Of a stretch of 32,567 nt of DNA, positions 8,538-16,404 are shown one piece after another (within the stretch, counting starts at the first letter, position 1; each line of letters opens with the position of its first letter). A program made the translations under genes and the position numbers. The DNA comes from Saprospiraceae bacterium (GTDB taxonomy: Bacteria; Bacteroidota; Bacteroidia; Chitinophagales; Saprospiraceae). The DNA lies in NCBI GenBank assembly GCA_013360405.1, contig JABWBR010000061.1:1-32567 (forward strand). The letters run 5' to 3'. The notes beneath the pieces were generated by a model that had not been told where the DNA came from, did no database searches, and saw nothing but the letters and a program-made list of their open reading frames with translations.

Positions 8538-9062
8538 TCACCCTCCCCTCACCGCCTGACGGTGATGTTCGGTATGATAAATAGTAAAAAACACCATTTC
8601 CCGCACCGTCAATTTACCTAGCAAAGGGTGGGGCAATACGTAATAATCCAGGGCGGGTTCATCCCATTTATCGAGATGGCGAAGCAACTTATGCTTTTGG
8701 GTAGTAAATCTGTTCACAAGGTCGGATTTGCGCGACAAGGGAATGGCCGGGGGTAGGAACGGCCTCGAAGCCACGCCGCCCTGTGCCAATTTCTCCTTGT
8801 ATTTCTCAACGAGTTCCTCATATGTCCGGGAGGCTCGGATGGTCTTGCCGAATAGCAGTCGCAAAACGAACTTGGGAAGCCCCAGGGCGAGGTTGACGGG
8901 ACGCACCGAGCGAATCAAATGATCGAGTTGCTGCCCCGCCGACCACTTGCCGCCGGGCATCTCCTCAAACCTGTTGTCGGGTATCTCGCTCAAAGTAGCG
9001 AGAAACCCGGCAAACGAGGCCTCGATGGCATCTTCCAACGATTTTTTTGCATGTATAGACAT
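8538..9062 (-). CDS. DinB-family (DUF1569-like) protein
   Basis: Small predicted four-helix-bundle protein of the DinB/YfiT superfamily, often metal-binding and of unclear enzymatic role. Seen: GGKWSAGQQLDHLIRS in the N-terminal third, with one candidate metal-binding His, and the C-terminal TVREMVFFTIYHTEHH with two or three more. That is the usual three-histidine arrangement. I chose the ATG at 9062 (MSIHAKKS...). An upstream ATG at 9095 adds eleven residues that are merely a reading of the CTCCCACACTCTCACC tandem repeat. The last codons and stop likewise read through a CTCACCCTCCC repeat, so the C-terminus (VRGG) may be repeat-derived. Family confidence is good; function is unknown. Confidence 0.8.
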   Translation of the reverse strand: MSIHAKKSLEDAIEASFAGFLATLSEIPDNRFEEMPGGKWSAGQQLDHLIRSVRPVNLALGLPKFVLRLLFGKTIRASRTYEELVEKYKEKLAQGGVASRPFLPPAIPLSRKSDLVNRFTTQKHKLLRHLDKWDEPALDYYVLPHPLLGKLTVREMVFFTIYHTEHHRQAVRGG

Positions 9063-9080
9063 AGTAAAAAAAATCTCACT

Positions 9081-9124
9081 CTCCCACACTCTCACCCTCC
9101 CACACTCTCACCCTCCCACACTCA
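9081..9124. repeat. 16-nt tandem repeat (octad based)
   Basis: CTCCCACACTCTCACC occurs twice in full (9081-9096, 9097-9112), then partially to 9124. The array fills the gap between two minus-strand genes. The sub-sequence CTCACCCTCCC also occurs at 8537-8547, at the other end of the DinB-like gene and in the same orientation. Confidence 0.85.
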
Positions 9125-9131
9125 ATCTCAG

Positions 9132-11522
9132 TTACTTCCCTTTCACCAAGCGCAGCGTCTGCAATGCCTTGCCGTCGGCTACCAATTTTACCACATAAAC
9201 GCCCGGTACGAGCGAAGCGGCCTGCACGGTAGTCGTACCCTCGGTAGTTCCAAGCGGCAGGGTTAAAACGGGTTGTCCCAGCACGTCAAACACTTGCAGA
9301 GCCGCTTGTGAATAGTCGGCATCAATACGGTAGTTCACTTCGAATGCCTGGCGGAAGGGGTTGGGGAACGCCCTGGCATATGCAGTTTGCGCCAGCGGAT
9401 CCTCTACGGCCACCGGCATACCTTCTACCACTAGGAAAGCATCAATGCCGCCTTCTACGAGGTGACCGGGGGTAACGTCTGCCGTGTGCACGGTAAGCGT
9501 CACATTTTCGGTAGGCGTGATAAAATCTGCTACGTGGAATTCAGAGCGGGGGCGCCATTCGCTGGCGGGCAATACTAAGGTTTCCAACACGGCTGTTTCG
9601 GTACCGTTTGATATTTCGACTACCAGTTCATCGTTGGGGTTGCCGTCGCCGCCGCCGTTGAAAAACCAGAGGTTGTAGGACACGATGGGGTCGTTGTAGG
9701 TCGACAAGTCCATCACCGGTGAAGTCAGGGTGACCTCGCCGCCGTCGACGTCGAAGTCGCCGACGCCGCCACTGCCGTTGCCGGTCATATAGCACTGATC
9801 GCCGATATCGCCGTCGATATCCTGATCGGGGTTTGACAAAGATCCTCCTGTGGCGGTACCTATCGGTTGGTCGATAACCCAAAAGCCCGAGGTAGTGGAA
9901 GGAGCGGCATCGGTGTTCCAGCCCAGATAAAATACAAAGTCGTCCTGGTAGCCTTTGTCAAGCGCGATAGTCACTCCGGCAGTGCCGTCGATATTCACAT
10001 TTTCCGCTACTTTGTGCAAAAACGACCAGGCGCCGGCCACTACGGTATATTCGCCGGCATATATGTTATTTAGTGAAAAAGAACCATTGGCATCGCAAGT
10101 TGTGAGGTACGACGAAGATTCGTTGTATATCAGCACCTGGGCATCGGGTACGGCGTTGCCATCAAGGCTGCGCACCACCGAGCCGTTGATGTTTATGACT
10201 ACAAGCGGGTCGAGTTCTACATCCAGAATCGTCAAAACGCCGTTTTCCAGCGTGGCTTCCACCGATTTGGGCGCGTATCCCTCTTTCTGGAAATTAACCG
10301 TAAAAGTACCCGCTGTTGCTTGTCCGGTCTTGTAATTGCCGGTCAAGTTAGTATTGGCAATATTAATTTCGCTGGATTCGATTGTGATATTTGCGCCAAA
10401 AATCGGCGCATTGGTCTGGCTGTCGGTAACCAGGCCTTCCAGCCAGCAGGCACGCACGTAGTTGGGCGTAAGTACCCATAAGCCGGTATTGATATCGGAT
10501 ACGATAATCGTGCCCGAAGGGAAATACGGGTAAACGCCCCAGGCGCCGCTAAAGCCGCCGTGGGGACCGAAGTAGGTATCGAAATTACCCACTTCTACCA
10601 GGTTGTCGGGTTTGGAGGCGTCCACAATAATACACCCGTCAGTGTAATAGGAAACAATCAACCAGTCGTTGAGTACATATACGTTGTGCGGAATTACGGT
10701 AGTAGATAAAGTAGCTGCCGGACGGAAGCGGTCCAGTTCCACGATATTGCTTAGGTCTGAAATGTCGTAAGCGGCTACGTACGCACTGGGGCGTTCATCT
10801 GTCGTATAGGCGGTATTGCTGTCGTCGGAAAGCCAGATGTTGTGTGTAAAAGTATTCGGGGTAGGTTGTTGACCCAGTAGAACGACGTTATTTTTGTCGT
10901 GAATATCGTAAATGGTCATGGTCCCGTTGTACAGCTCTGCAGAATACAAAATATTGTCGCGACCATAAGAGTCGTGGGTGTACACGGCTGGGCCTTTGCC
11001 GAGGTAAATGGGCGAAGTGGGGTTGGTAGCTACGTCAACAAAAATGACGCCCCCGCTATTGAGATTGGAGCCGTTGAGGTATAACACGCCAAACTCGTCG
11101 ATATTTACGGTATGGATGCGATTGAGTACGCCCATTCCCGGCAAGTCGGGATTCCAATGATAATAAGGCGCGCTATTGGGAAGATTGCTCAGGTCGATGA
11201 TGAGCAAACCATCGGTGGTACCGGGCTGGTCGGTGCCCACGTAGGCGTAGTTGCCAAAGGTTCTGACCTCCCGCCATGATGAATTCTGTCCGGGAATCAG
11301 GAATACTTCCACCGGGTTGGCAGGGTCGGCCAGGCTCACGATGGAGGTGCCGTTCTCCGCGCCCACCAGCGCGTATTCGGTGCCGTCGGGCGCCGTCCAT
11401 CCCCATATATTGCTTAAGTCAACATCATAGGGCAGGTGGCTGACCTCTCCGGCGTTAAGCTGGCCGAAAGCAGTCATACCATAAGAAAAACTGATCAGGA
11501 TCAGTGTCAAAATTCTGTTCAT
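9132..11522 (-). CDS. Choice-of-anchor B / LVIVD-repeat secreted protein with T9SS sorting domain
   Basis: A 796-residue secreted protein, probably cell-surface attached through type IX secretion. It starts with a Sec signal peptide (about 1-20, ending AFGQ). Residues about 22-355 are LVIVD-type beta-propeller repeats of the choice-of-anchor B family (GTSIVSLADPANPVEVFLIP, LLIIDLSNLPN, TIYDIHDKNNVVLLG). Two carboxypeptidase-regulatory-like beta-sandwich domains follow at about 358-440 and 440-530. Next comes a jelly-roll-like Asp/Gly-rich segment at about 530-705 (DQDIDGDIGDQ). The C-terminal ~80 residues are a T9SS type A sorting domain (AFPNPFRQAFEVNY...LVPGVYVVKLVADGK). The start at 11522 fits the signal peptide. 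No enzymatic motif is visible, so the role is unknown. Confidence 0.9.
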   Translation of the reverse strand: MNRILTLILISFSYGMTAFGQLNAGEVSHLPYDVDLSNIWGWTAPDGTEYALVGAENGTSIVSLADPANPVEVFLIPGQNSSWREVRTFGNYAYVGTDQPGTTDGLLIIDLSNLPNSAPYYHWNPDLPGMGVLNRIHTVNIDEFGVLYLNGSNLNSGGVIFVDVATNPTSPIYLGKGPAVYTHDSYGRDNILYSAELYNGTMTIYDIHDKNNVVLLGQQPTPNTFTHNIWLSDDSNTAYTTDERPSAYVAAYDISDLSNIVELDRFRPAATLSTTVIPHNVYVLNDWLIVSYYTDGCIIVDASKPDNLVEVGNFDTYFGPHGGFSGAWGVYPYFPSGTIIVSDINTGLWVLTPNYVRACWLEGLVTDSQTNAPIFGANITIESSEINIANTNLTGNYKTGQATAGTFTVNFQKEGYAPKSVEATLENGVLTILDVELDPLVVININGSVVRSLDGNAVPDAQVLIYNESSSYLTTCDANGSFSLNNIYAGEYTVVAGAWSFLHKVAENVNIDGTAGVTIALDKGYQDDFVFYLGWNTDAAPSTTSGFWVIDQPIGTATGGSLSNPDQDIDGDIGDQCYMTGNGSGGVGDFDVDGGEVTLTSPVMDLSTYNDPIVSYNLWFFNGGGDGNPNDELVVEISNGTETAVLETLVLPASEWRPRSEFHVADFITPTENVTLTVHTADVTPGHLVEGGIDAFLVVEGMPVAVEDPLAQTAYARAFPNPFRQAFEVNYRIDADYSQAALQVFDVLGQPVLTLPLGTTEGTTTVQAASLVPGVYVVKLVADGKALQTLRLVKGK

Positions 11523-11558
11523 ACTAAAGGGTGATAATTATGTGTAAAATAAAGCGTT

Positions 11559-11566
11559 CAAAAATA
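11559..11566 (-). promoter_or_regulatory. Candidate -7 element for the choice-of-anchor B gene
   Basis: Read on the minus strand this is TATTTTTG, matching TAnnTTTG. It lies about 37 nt upstream of the ATG at 11522. No clear -33 TTTG is visible. Confidence 0.45.
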
Positions 11567-11591
11567 GACTATTCAATGAGGAAAATCGGTT

Positions 11592-12017
11592 TTATCGCCG
11601 CTCAACTACGGCAATTGTTAAACGGCTGACACAAATCAGTTTCTCGTTTTCGTCTTTGATCTCGATATTCCACACGTGAAGGCGGCGCCCCACTTTGAGC
11701 GGCCTTACGGTTCCATACACAAATCCGCCGGTGGCCGAGTTGAGGTGGTTGGCGTTGATCTCTACGCCGACGGGCGTGAGCGTGGTGGGATCTTCCAGGC
11801 ATAACAGGGAGGCTATGCTGCCCAATGTCTCCGCCAGCGCCACCGAAGCACCGCCGTGCAACAAACCCATGGGTTGCTTGGTGCGGTGGTCTACCGGCAT
11901 ACGCCCCTCCAGGTAGTCGTCGCCGAAAGCCGTGTATTCAATACCCAGATTTTCTGCCAGCGTACGTTGCGATACCTGCGCCAGCAGTTCAAGATTTACA
12001 GGTTGTTTCCAGATCAT
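11592..12017 (-). CDS. Hotdog-fold acyl-CoA thioesterase, YdiI/MenI-like
   Basis: Predicted cytoplasmic acyl-CoA thioesterase of the PaaI/YdiI hotdog group. It closely resembles E. coli YdiI (MenI), which hydrolyses 1,4-dihydroxy-2-naphthoyl-CoA in menaquinone synthesis. Shared features are the N-terminus MIWK, LGIEYTAFGDDYLEGRMPVD, and the signature GLLHGGASVALAETLGS, which contains the presumed catalytic Glu. I chose the ATG at 12017 because it reproduces the YdiI N-terminus and gives a standard 141 residues. An ATG at 12086 adds a Arg/Lys-rich extension that reads through a palindrome. The gene follows miaA on the same strand, 65 nt downstream. A role in menaquinone synthesis is plausible, since Bacteroidota respire with menaquinone, but unproven. 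Confidence 0.88.
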   Translation of the reverse strand: MIWKQPVNLELLAQVSQRTLAENLGIEYTAFGDDYLEGRMPVDHRTKQPMGLLHGGASVALAETLGSIASLLCLEDPTTLTPVGVEINANHLNSATGGFVYGTVRPLKVGRRLHVWNIEIKDENEKLICVSRLTIAVVERR

Positions 12018-12036
12018 GTTTTTATTTATTTGGTAG

Positions 12037-12056
12037 AGACGCAAAATTTTGCGTCT
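12037..12056. repeat. 20-bp perfect palindrome
   Basis: AGACGCAAAATTTTGCGTCT is a perfect 20-bp palindrome between miaA and the downstream thioesterase gene. From memory, this type of palindrome is dispersed in intergenic DNA of several phyla. In RNA it would fold at the 5' end of the thioesterase message. Confidence 0.75.
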
Positions 12057-12077
12057 GCATAAAAAGTCCCAAAGTCG

Positions 12078-12101
12078 CCCCCTCACCCCCTCGCCCCCTC
12101 A
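12078..12101. repeat. Octad tandem repeat overlapping the miaA stop codon
   Basis: Three units of CCCCCTC(A/G) fill 12078-12101. They contain the miaA stop (12083-12085) and its last codons (EGARG). Confidence 0.7.
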
Positions 12102-12991
12102 AGAAATTCCACCGCCTCCTCCCATTCATCCACGCTGAACGCGGCCCAGTGCCCATACCGGCGCATCCAGGTGAGCTGGCGTTTGGCATAGCGGCGCGAA
12201 TTCTGGCGGATGAGATCCACGGCTGCTTCCAGCGTGGAATGCCCTTCGAGGTAATCAAACAACTCCTGGTAGCCTACGGTTTGCAGGGCGTTGTGGTGGC
12301 GAAGCGGATAGAGCTGCCGGGCTTCCTCCAGCAATCCCTCTTCCATCATACGGGTTACGCGCTCGTTAATCCGCGCATACAAAACATCGCGGGGCCAATC
12401 CAGTTGAATGTAAATGGGGATAAAATTGCGCGGCACAGACTGCTGGGTTCGAAAAGCGCTATATGGCCGCCCCGATGCCCTGTACACAGAGATCGCCCGG
12501 ATAAGCCGCTGTGGGTTTTGGGTGTCTACAAGGGTGTAATAGACAGGGTCGACGGCCTGCAGTTCCCGTTGCAGGGCTTCGATGCCTTCGTTTTTGTAAA
12601 TTTGTTCGACTGCGTCTCGTATTTCAGCAGGCACTTCGGGAAATTCGTCGAGCCCCTCGCAGAGCGCTTTGATATACAATCCCGAACCGCCGGTGAGGAT
12701 TACCACCTCGTGTTGTTGGAATAATTCGTCGAGCAAAGCCAGTGCGTCGCGCTCGTAGTCGCCCACGGAATAACTGTCAGTAACGCTCAGATGGCCGATA
12801 AAATAATGCGGCGCGGCGGCGAGCTGCGCGTCATCGGGCCTGGCGGTGCCGATGCGCATTTCGCGGTAAAACTGGCGACTGTCGGCCGAAAGGATGACCG
12901 TGTGGTAGTGCAACGCCAGCCTGATGGCAAAGTCGGTTTTGCCGGAAGCGGTAGGCCCGCCCACTACAATCAGATAACGTTTGCCAGACAT
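12083..12991 (-). CDS. miaA: tRNA dimethylallyltransferase MiaA
   Basis: Transfers a dimethylallyl group to N6 of A37 in tRNAs that read codons starting with U. The 302 residues are a normal length. The P-loop GPTASGKT (12-19), DSRQFY (37-42), IGTARP (47-52, where GTAKP is usual) and GGSGLYIKAL (101-110) are all present. Further conserved segments are QNPQRLIRAI, the insert domain around residues 120-200, and C-terminal QTVGYQELFDYLEG and NSRRYAKRQLTWMRR. The start at 12991 puts the P-loop in the usual place. It diverges from the acyltransferase gene. Its 3' end reads through an octad repeat, so the last few residues may not be conserved. Confidence 0.97.
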   Translation of the reverse strand: MSGKRYLIVVGGPTASGKTDFAIRLALHYHTVILSADSRQFYREMRIGTARPDDAQLAAAPHYFIGHLSVTDSYSVGDYERDALALLDELFQQHEVVILTGGSGLYIKALCEGLDEFPEVPAEIRDAVEQIYKNEGIEALQRELQAVDPVYYTLVDTQNPQRLIRAISVYRASGRPYSAFRTQQSVPRNFIPIYIQLDWPRDVLYARINERVTRMMEEGLLEEARQLYPLRHHNALQTVGYQELFDYLEGHSTLEAAVDLIRQNSRRYAKRQLTWMRRYGHWAAFSVDEWEEAVEFLEGARG

Positions 12992-13059
12992 GCGGCGAAT
13001 TTACGAAAGCTTTGCCACGGCTTTTGTTATTTTTACGGCGATTTACGAAACCATCACGT

Positions 13060-14346
13060 ATGCTCTATCCAATCGTAAGGCCCATTGTAAGGGTTGCGCT
13101 GCAAGTTTTTTTTAAAAAAATATACATATCCAACGCAGATAAACTGCCGAAAGATAAACCCGTCGTGCTGGCTTCCAACCACCCCACGGCGTTCCTGGAG
13201 CCTTGTATCCTGGCCTGTTTCCTGGACCGACCGCTCTATTATCTGGTGCGCGGTGATTTGTTTCTGAAACCGCTGAGTAACTTCCTGCTGCGCGACCTGC
13301 ACATGCTGCCTATGTTTCGCACCAAAGACCGGGGCTATGCTTTTATAAAACACAACTTCGAAACCTTCGATGCCTGTTTCGACGGCCTTCGCGAAAACAA
13401 AACCATGATGATCATGGCAGAGGGCCATACCAAGATGGTCAAACGCCTCAACCCGCTCAAAAAAGGCACCGCCCGCCTGGCCTTCGGCGCGCTGGAAAAA
13501 TACCCCGACCTCGAAGATGTGTACGTGGCGCCGGTGGGCGTCAATTACACCTACGGCGACCGCTTTCGCTCGGAGGTGATGATCAATTTTGATGACCCCA
13601 TTCTTATCCGCGATTACTGGGAGGCCTACCAGGCCAATTCCAATGCAGCTACGGCCGACTTTACCGAGGAATTGCGCAAGCGACTCGAAACGCTTATCAT
13701 TTCGATCCCCGACGAAGCCGACGAGGAACTGACGGAGTCTCTCCTGGTGATGAAACGCTCCACGTGGCGCAACGGTCCATTCCCCGTTTTTTCGCGCGAT
13801 GTAAGCCCGTTGAAAGAGGAAATGGCCGTAGCCGACCGGGTCGCCGCCCTAACGCCCGAAGAAAAAGTACAGGTAACGGCCGCAGTGCAAGTTTACGAAG
13901 GCGAACTAAAAAAACACGGCATTCAAGACCTCACCGTGGCGCGCAATAAGCCCAATTCCTTGATTACTACTTTGCTGCTGGCGCTCTTTGCCATCCCCGC
14001 TTTGGCTGGATTTGTATTTAATTACCCGCCGATGAGGTTGGGCAAAGAGGTGGCCCGTCGCCGCGTGCGGTTTATCGAGTTTTATTCTTCTGTTATGTTG
14101 GCGGGGGGATTGTCCGCCTGGCTGGTTTATTATATTCTCTGGTGGATTATCGCTTTGCTTTTCGGTTACCAGCCGCTTTATATTGTTTTGTTGTTGTTGC
14201 CTTTTTTGGGGTGGGGAGCGTTGTATTACTTTGAATATTTTCAGCGTTGGATTAATAACTTGCGTTGGTCTAGGTTACCGGCAGAAGCACAAAAAAACGT
14301 CTTGGATTTGAGAAGTGTAGCTAGTGTGCCGGACAGTATAAGTTGA
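13060..14346 (+). CDS. PlsC-like 1-acyl-glycerol-3-phosphate acyltransferase with C-terminal membrane segments
   Basis: Predicted membrane-associated glycerophospholipid acyltransferase. Numbered from the ATG at 13060, residues 38-48 (ASNHPTAFLEP) form the catalytic His block. The spacing is H-x5-E rather than the usual bacterial H-x4-D; yeast Gat-type acyltransferases have a similar H-x5-D. A second block, MAEGHTKMVKRLNPLKKG, lies at about 119-136, and a Pro/Val-Gly block at about 158 (VAPVGVNYTY). The C-terminal third carries about three hydrophobic helices (LITTLLLALFAIPALAGF, a VYYILWWIIALLFGY region, and a VLLLLPFLGWGALYY region). An in-frame ATG at 13012 would add 16 residues, but the 13060 ATG gives the expected amphipathic start (MLYPIVRPIVRVALQ). 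The stop is 14 nt before the methyltransferase gene. Confidence 0.87.
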   Translation: MLYPIVRPIVRVALQVFFKKIYISNADKLPKDKPVVLASNHPTAFLEPCILACFLDRPLYYLVRGDLFLKPLSNFLLRDLHMLPMFRTKDRGYAFIKHNFETFDACFDGLRENKTMMIMAEGHTKMVKRLNPLKKGTARLAFGALEKYPDLEDVYVAPVGVNYTYGDRFRSEVMINFDDPILIRDYWEAYQANSNAATADFTEELRKRLETLIISIPDEADEELTESLLVMKRSTWRNGPFPVFSRDVSPLKEEMAVADRVAALTPEEKVQVTAAVQVYEGELKKHGIQDLTVARNKPNSLITTLLLALFAIPALAGFVFNYPPMRLGKEVARRRVRFIEFYSSVMLAGGLSAWLVYYILWWIIALLFGYQPLYIVLLLLPFLGWGALYYFEYFQRWINNLRWSRLPAEAQKNVLDLRSVASVPDSIS

Positions 14347-14360
14347 TAAAAGTTATTGAT

Positions 14361-15308
14361 ATGAAAAAGTGGGTGCTTAAAGCAATCGTACAAAAAATTA
14401 TATCTTATCTGCCAATGGGAAATAAGATTAATTATCTATTCCAAAAATACATAACCAAAGGGGTGTATTTAACTGATGAATATTTCTATGACAGATTAGG
14501 GCATGCAAGGGATCATTTAAATGCAGGGCACGCACACACACACACACACACACACACGGATTTTCCGAAATCATGCCTGGAACTTGGCACCGGTTGGTAC
14601 CCCATTGTACCTATTGGTTTTTTCCTGGCAGGTGCTGAAAAAATATATTCTGTGGATATTTCTTTTCTAACCTCAAAGGAAAGGATTACAACTACAATTT
14701 CCCGGTTTGTTGATGCACATCAAAAAGGCGTTTTATCAGATTATGTGAAAGTGCAAGAGGGGCGTCTTGCTATCTTACTGGAGTGTTTTGATAATATCGA
14801 AGAACTTTCGCTAGAAGATATTTTGCGCAAGCTAAAAATCGAATATCTAATTACGGATGCAAGAAAGCTACCTTTGCCTGATAATTCGATTGACCTTGTC
14901 AATTCGAATAACACGTTTGAGCATATTTATCCGGAAATACTCACTCCCATTTTAAAAGAATTCAAGAGAGTTGTCAATAAAGAACATGGAGTTATGTCGC
15001 ATTTTATCGACATGTCAGACCATTTTGCTCATTTTGACCATTCTATTAATGTGTATAATTTCCTGCAGTTCACAAATCGCCAGTGGAGGTGGATCGATAA
15101 CAGTATTCAGCCGCAAAGCCGTTTGCGGATAGATGATTACAGGCACATCTATCACCAATTAGGAATCCCCATTTCAGAAGAGAAGAATAGGCCTGGAGAC
15201 GTCGATGCGCTCAAGACGATAAAATTAGATGAGCGGTTTGTGACTAAACCACTTGATGTTGTCGCAATTAGCCACTGCCAATTTATTTCAAAAATGAAAG
15301 ATGCTTAA
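14361..15308 (+). CDS. SAM-dependent methyltransferase with in-frame (CA)12 microsatellite
   Basis: Class I SAM-dependent methyltransferase of about 315 residues, from a family I associate with surface-polysaccharide loci. Motif I is LELGTGWYPIVP, followed by KIYSVDIS as the acidic end of beta2. LITDARKLPLPDNSIDLVNSNNTFEHI is the usual post-II/IV region, and NVYNFLQFTNRQWRWIDNSIQPQSR is a family-typical C-terminal block. The ATG at 14361 is preferred; a TTG at 14343 would overlap the previous gene. Just before motif I, the protein contains a His-Thr run (HTHTHTHT) encoded by twelve CA units. A gain or loss of one unit would shift frame and delete the catalytic fold. Base composition is visibly more AT-rich than both neighbours, which suggests transfer. 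The acceptor substrate is unknown. Confidence 0.85.
   Translation: MKKWVLKAIVQKIISYLPMGNKINYLFQKYITKGVYLTDEYFYDRLGHARDHLNAGHAHTHTHTHTDFPKSCLELGTGWYPIVPIGFFLAGAEKIYSVDISFLTSKERITTTISRFVDAHQKGVLSDYVKVQEGRLAILLECFDNIEELSLEDILRKLKIEYLITDARKLPLPDNSIDLVNSNNTFEHIYPEILTPILKEFKRVVNKEHGVMSHFIDMSDHFAHFDHSINVYNFLQFTNRQWRWIDNSIQPQSRLRIDDYRHIYHQLGIPISEEKNRPGDVDALKTIKLDERFVTKPLDVVAISHCQFISKMKDA
14533..14557 (+). repeat. (CA)12 microsatellite inside the methyltransferase gene
   Basis: Twelve uninterrupted CA units plus a final C, read as alternating CAC/ACA (His/Thr). The tract lies in a probable linker immediately before the SAM-binding motif. Long dinucleotide tracts in bacterial genes are classic slipped-strand phase-variation sites. 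Confidence 0.95.
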
Positions 15309-15379
15309 TTACTGCACGTAATAGAAAAAAACTCCTATTTTTCAGCGCCGACATATTACAACCATACCATCACACTTTT

Positions 15380-16324
15380 ATGCAATCCAGACGATTTCGT
15401 CCCATCGATATTGTGAGCGCCGGCGAACTGCTGGTCGATTTCATCAGTGCGCGTTTTGTGCGCGACCTACAGAAAGCGGTCAATTTCAAGCGCTTGCAGG
15501 GGGGCAGCCCGGCCAATCTGTGCATTAACATGGCCAGGTTGGGCAACGCCGCCAAATTGGTAGCCACCGTTGGCAACGACCAAATGGGCGTCTTCCTGCG
15601 CGACGCCGTGGCCGCCACCGGCGTAGATACCTCGCTGATCCGCGAAATCGACCTGCCTACCACGCTTATCCTGGTCACCCGCTCAAAAAAAGTGTCCAAT
15701 TTCCAGGCCTACCGCGCCGCCGACAGCTTTATCTACGACGAGCAGATGACCGACGAATTGTTGTCGCAAACCAGCCTCTTTCACACCACTTGCTTTGCCC
15801 TCAGCCGCATTCCTGCCCAGGTAGTGATCTTCGAAGCCGCGCAGCGCGCCATGAAACTGGGCTGCCAGGTGAGCATCGATGCCAATTATTCGCCCAAAAT
15901 ATGGAGCGACAGGGAGGAAGCCCAGCGCTATGTAACCCGCTATTGCGAACTCGGCGCGCTGGTAAAAGTAAGCGAAGTAGACTGGGAGCGCCTCTACGAA
16001 GAACCCCTCAAAGATCCCGAACACGCCGCCCGCCACTTTCTGAACCTGGGCGCCAGGCAAGTATGCGTGACCCTCGGCAAGGAAGGCTGCCTGGTAGCAG
16101 ACCACAAAGGCGCTAATTTTTTGCCGGCAAGAGAAGTGGAAGTGAAGGATACGACCGGCGCCGGCGACGCCTTCTGGAGCGGCTATCTCACCGCCTGGCT
16201 CGACGGCTACAACCCCCTCCAATGCGCCACCGCCGGCCGCCGCATGGCCGAACTCAAACTGGCTCACTTCGGTCCATTCCCGGGCCCCGTGGATAAAAGC
16301 CTTGTTTTCGAGGAGATTGTGTAG
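15380..16324 (+). CDS. PfkB-family carbohydrate kinase (fructokinase-like)
   Basis: ATP-dependent sugar kinase of the ribokinase/PfkB family, most like fructokinases. It has the N-terminal signature start (GELLVDF, 15-21; QGGSPANLCINMARLG, 40-55), the oxyanion/ATP region (VTLGKEGCLVA, 230-240), and the second PfkB signature DTTGAGDAFWSGYL (257-270) with the presumed catalytic base Asp263. The 314 residues are full length. The precise sugar is uncertain. The gene is separated by 71 AT-rich nt from the methyltransferase and converges on the LysM gene; the 3' ends share a heptad-repeat hairpin. Confidence 0.92.
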   Translation: MQSRRFRPIDIVSAGELLVDFISARFVRDLQKAVNFKRLQGGSPANLCINMARLGNAAKLVATVGNDQMGVFLRDAVAATGVDTSLIREIDLPTTLILVTRSKKVSNFQAYRAADSFIYDEQMTDELLSQTSLFHTTCFALSRIPAQVVIFEAAQRAMKLGCQVSIDANYSPKIWSDREEAQRYVTRYCELGALVKVSEVDWERLYEEPLKDPEHAARHFLNLGARQVCVTLGKEGCLVADHKGANFLPAREVEVKDTTGAGDAFWSGYLTAWLDGYNPLQCATAGRRMAELKLAHFGPFPGPVDKSLVFEEIV

Positions 16325-16331
16325 AAGGAAT

Positions 16332-16401
16332 GTTGTGGGTTGTGGGTTGTGAGTTGTCAGTTAGAAACCGACAACCGACAACCGACAACCGATAACCGAT
16401 A
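16332..16401. repeat. Heptad-repeat inverted hairpin between convergent genes
   Basis: The left arm has four heptads of GTTGTGG type (16332-16359). The right arm has five heptads of ACCGACA/ACCGATA type (16367-16401). The arms are complementary at about six of seven positions per heptad, with a loop of about 7 nt. The structure starts 7 nt after the sugar-kinase stop and ends 3 nt before the LysM-gene stop. A bidirectional terminator or mRNA 3'-end structure is likely. Confidence 0.75.
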
Positions 16402-16404
16402 ACA

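Noticed and set aside
9063-9095. Upstream start for the DinB-like gene
   Set aside because: The extra residues are a translation of the CTCCCACACTCTCACC tandem repeat; the ATG at 9062 is the better start.
12018-12086. Upstream start for the thioesterase gene
   Set aside because: The extension crosses a palindrome and octad repeat and is absent from YdiI-like proteins, which begin MIWK.
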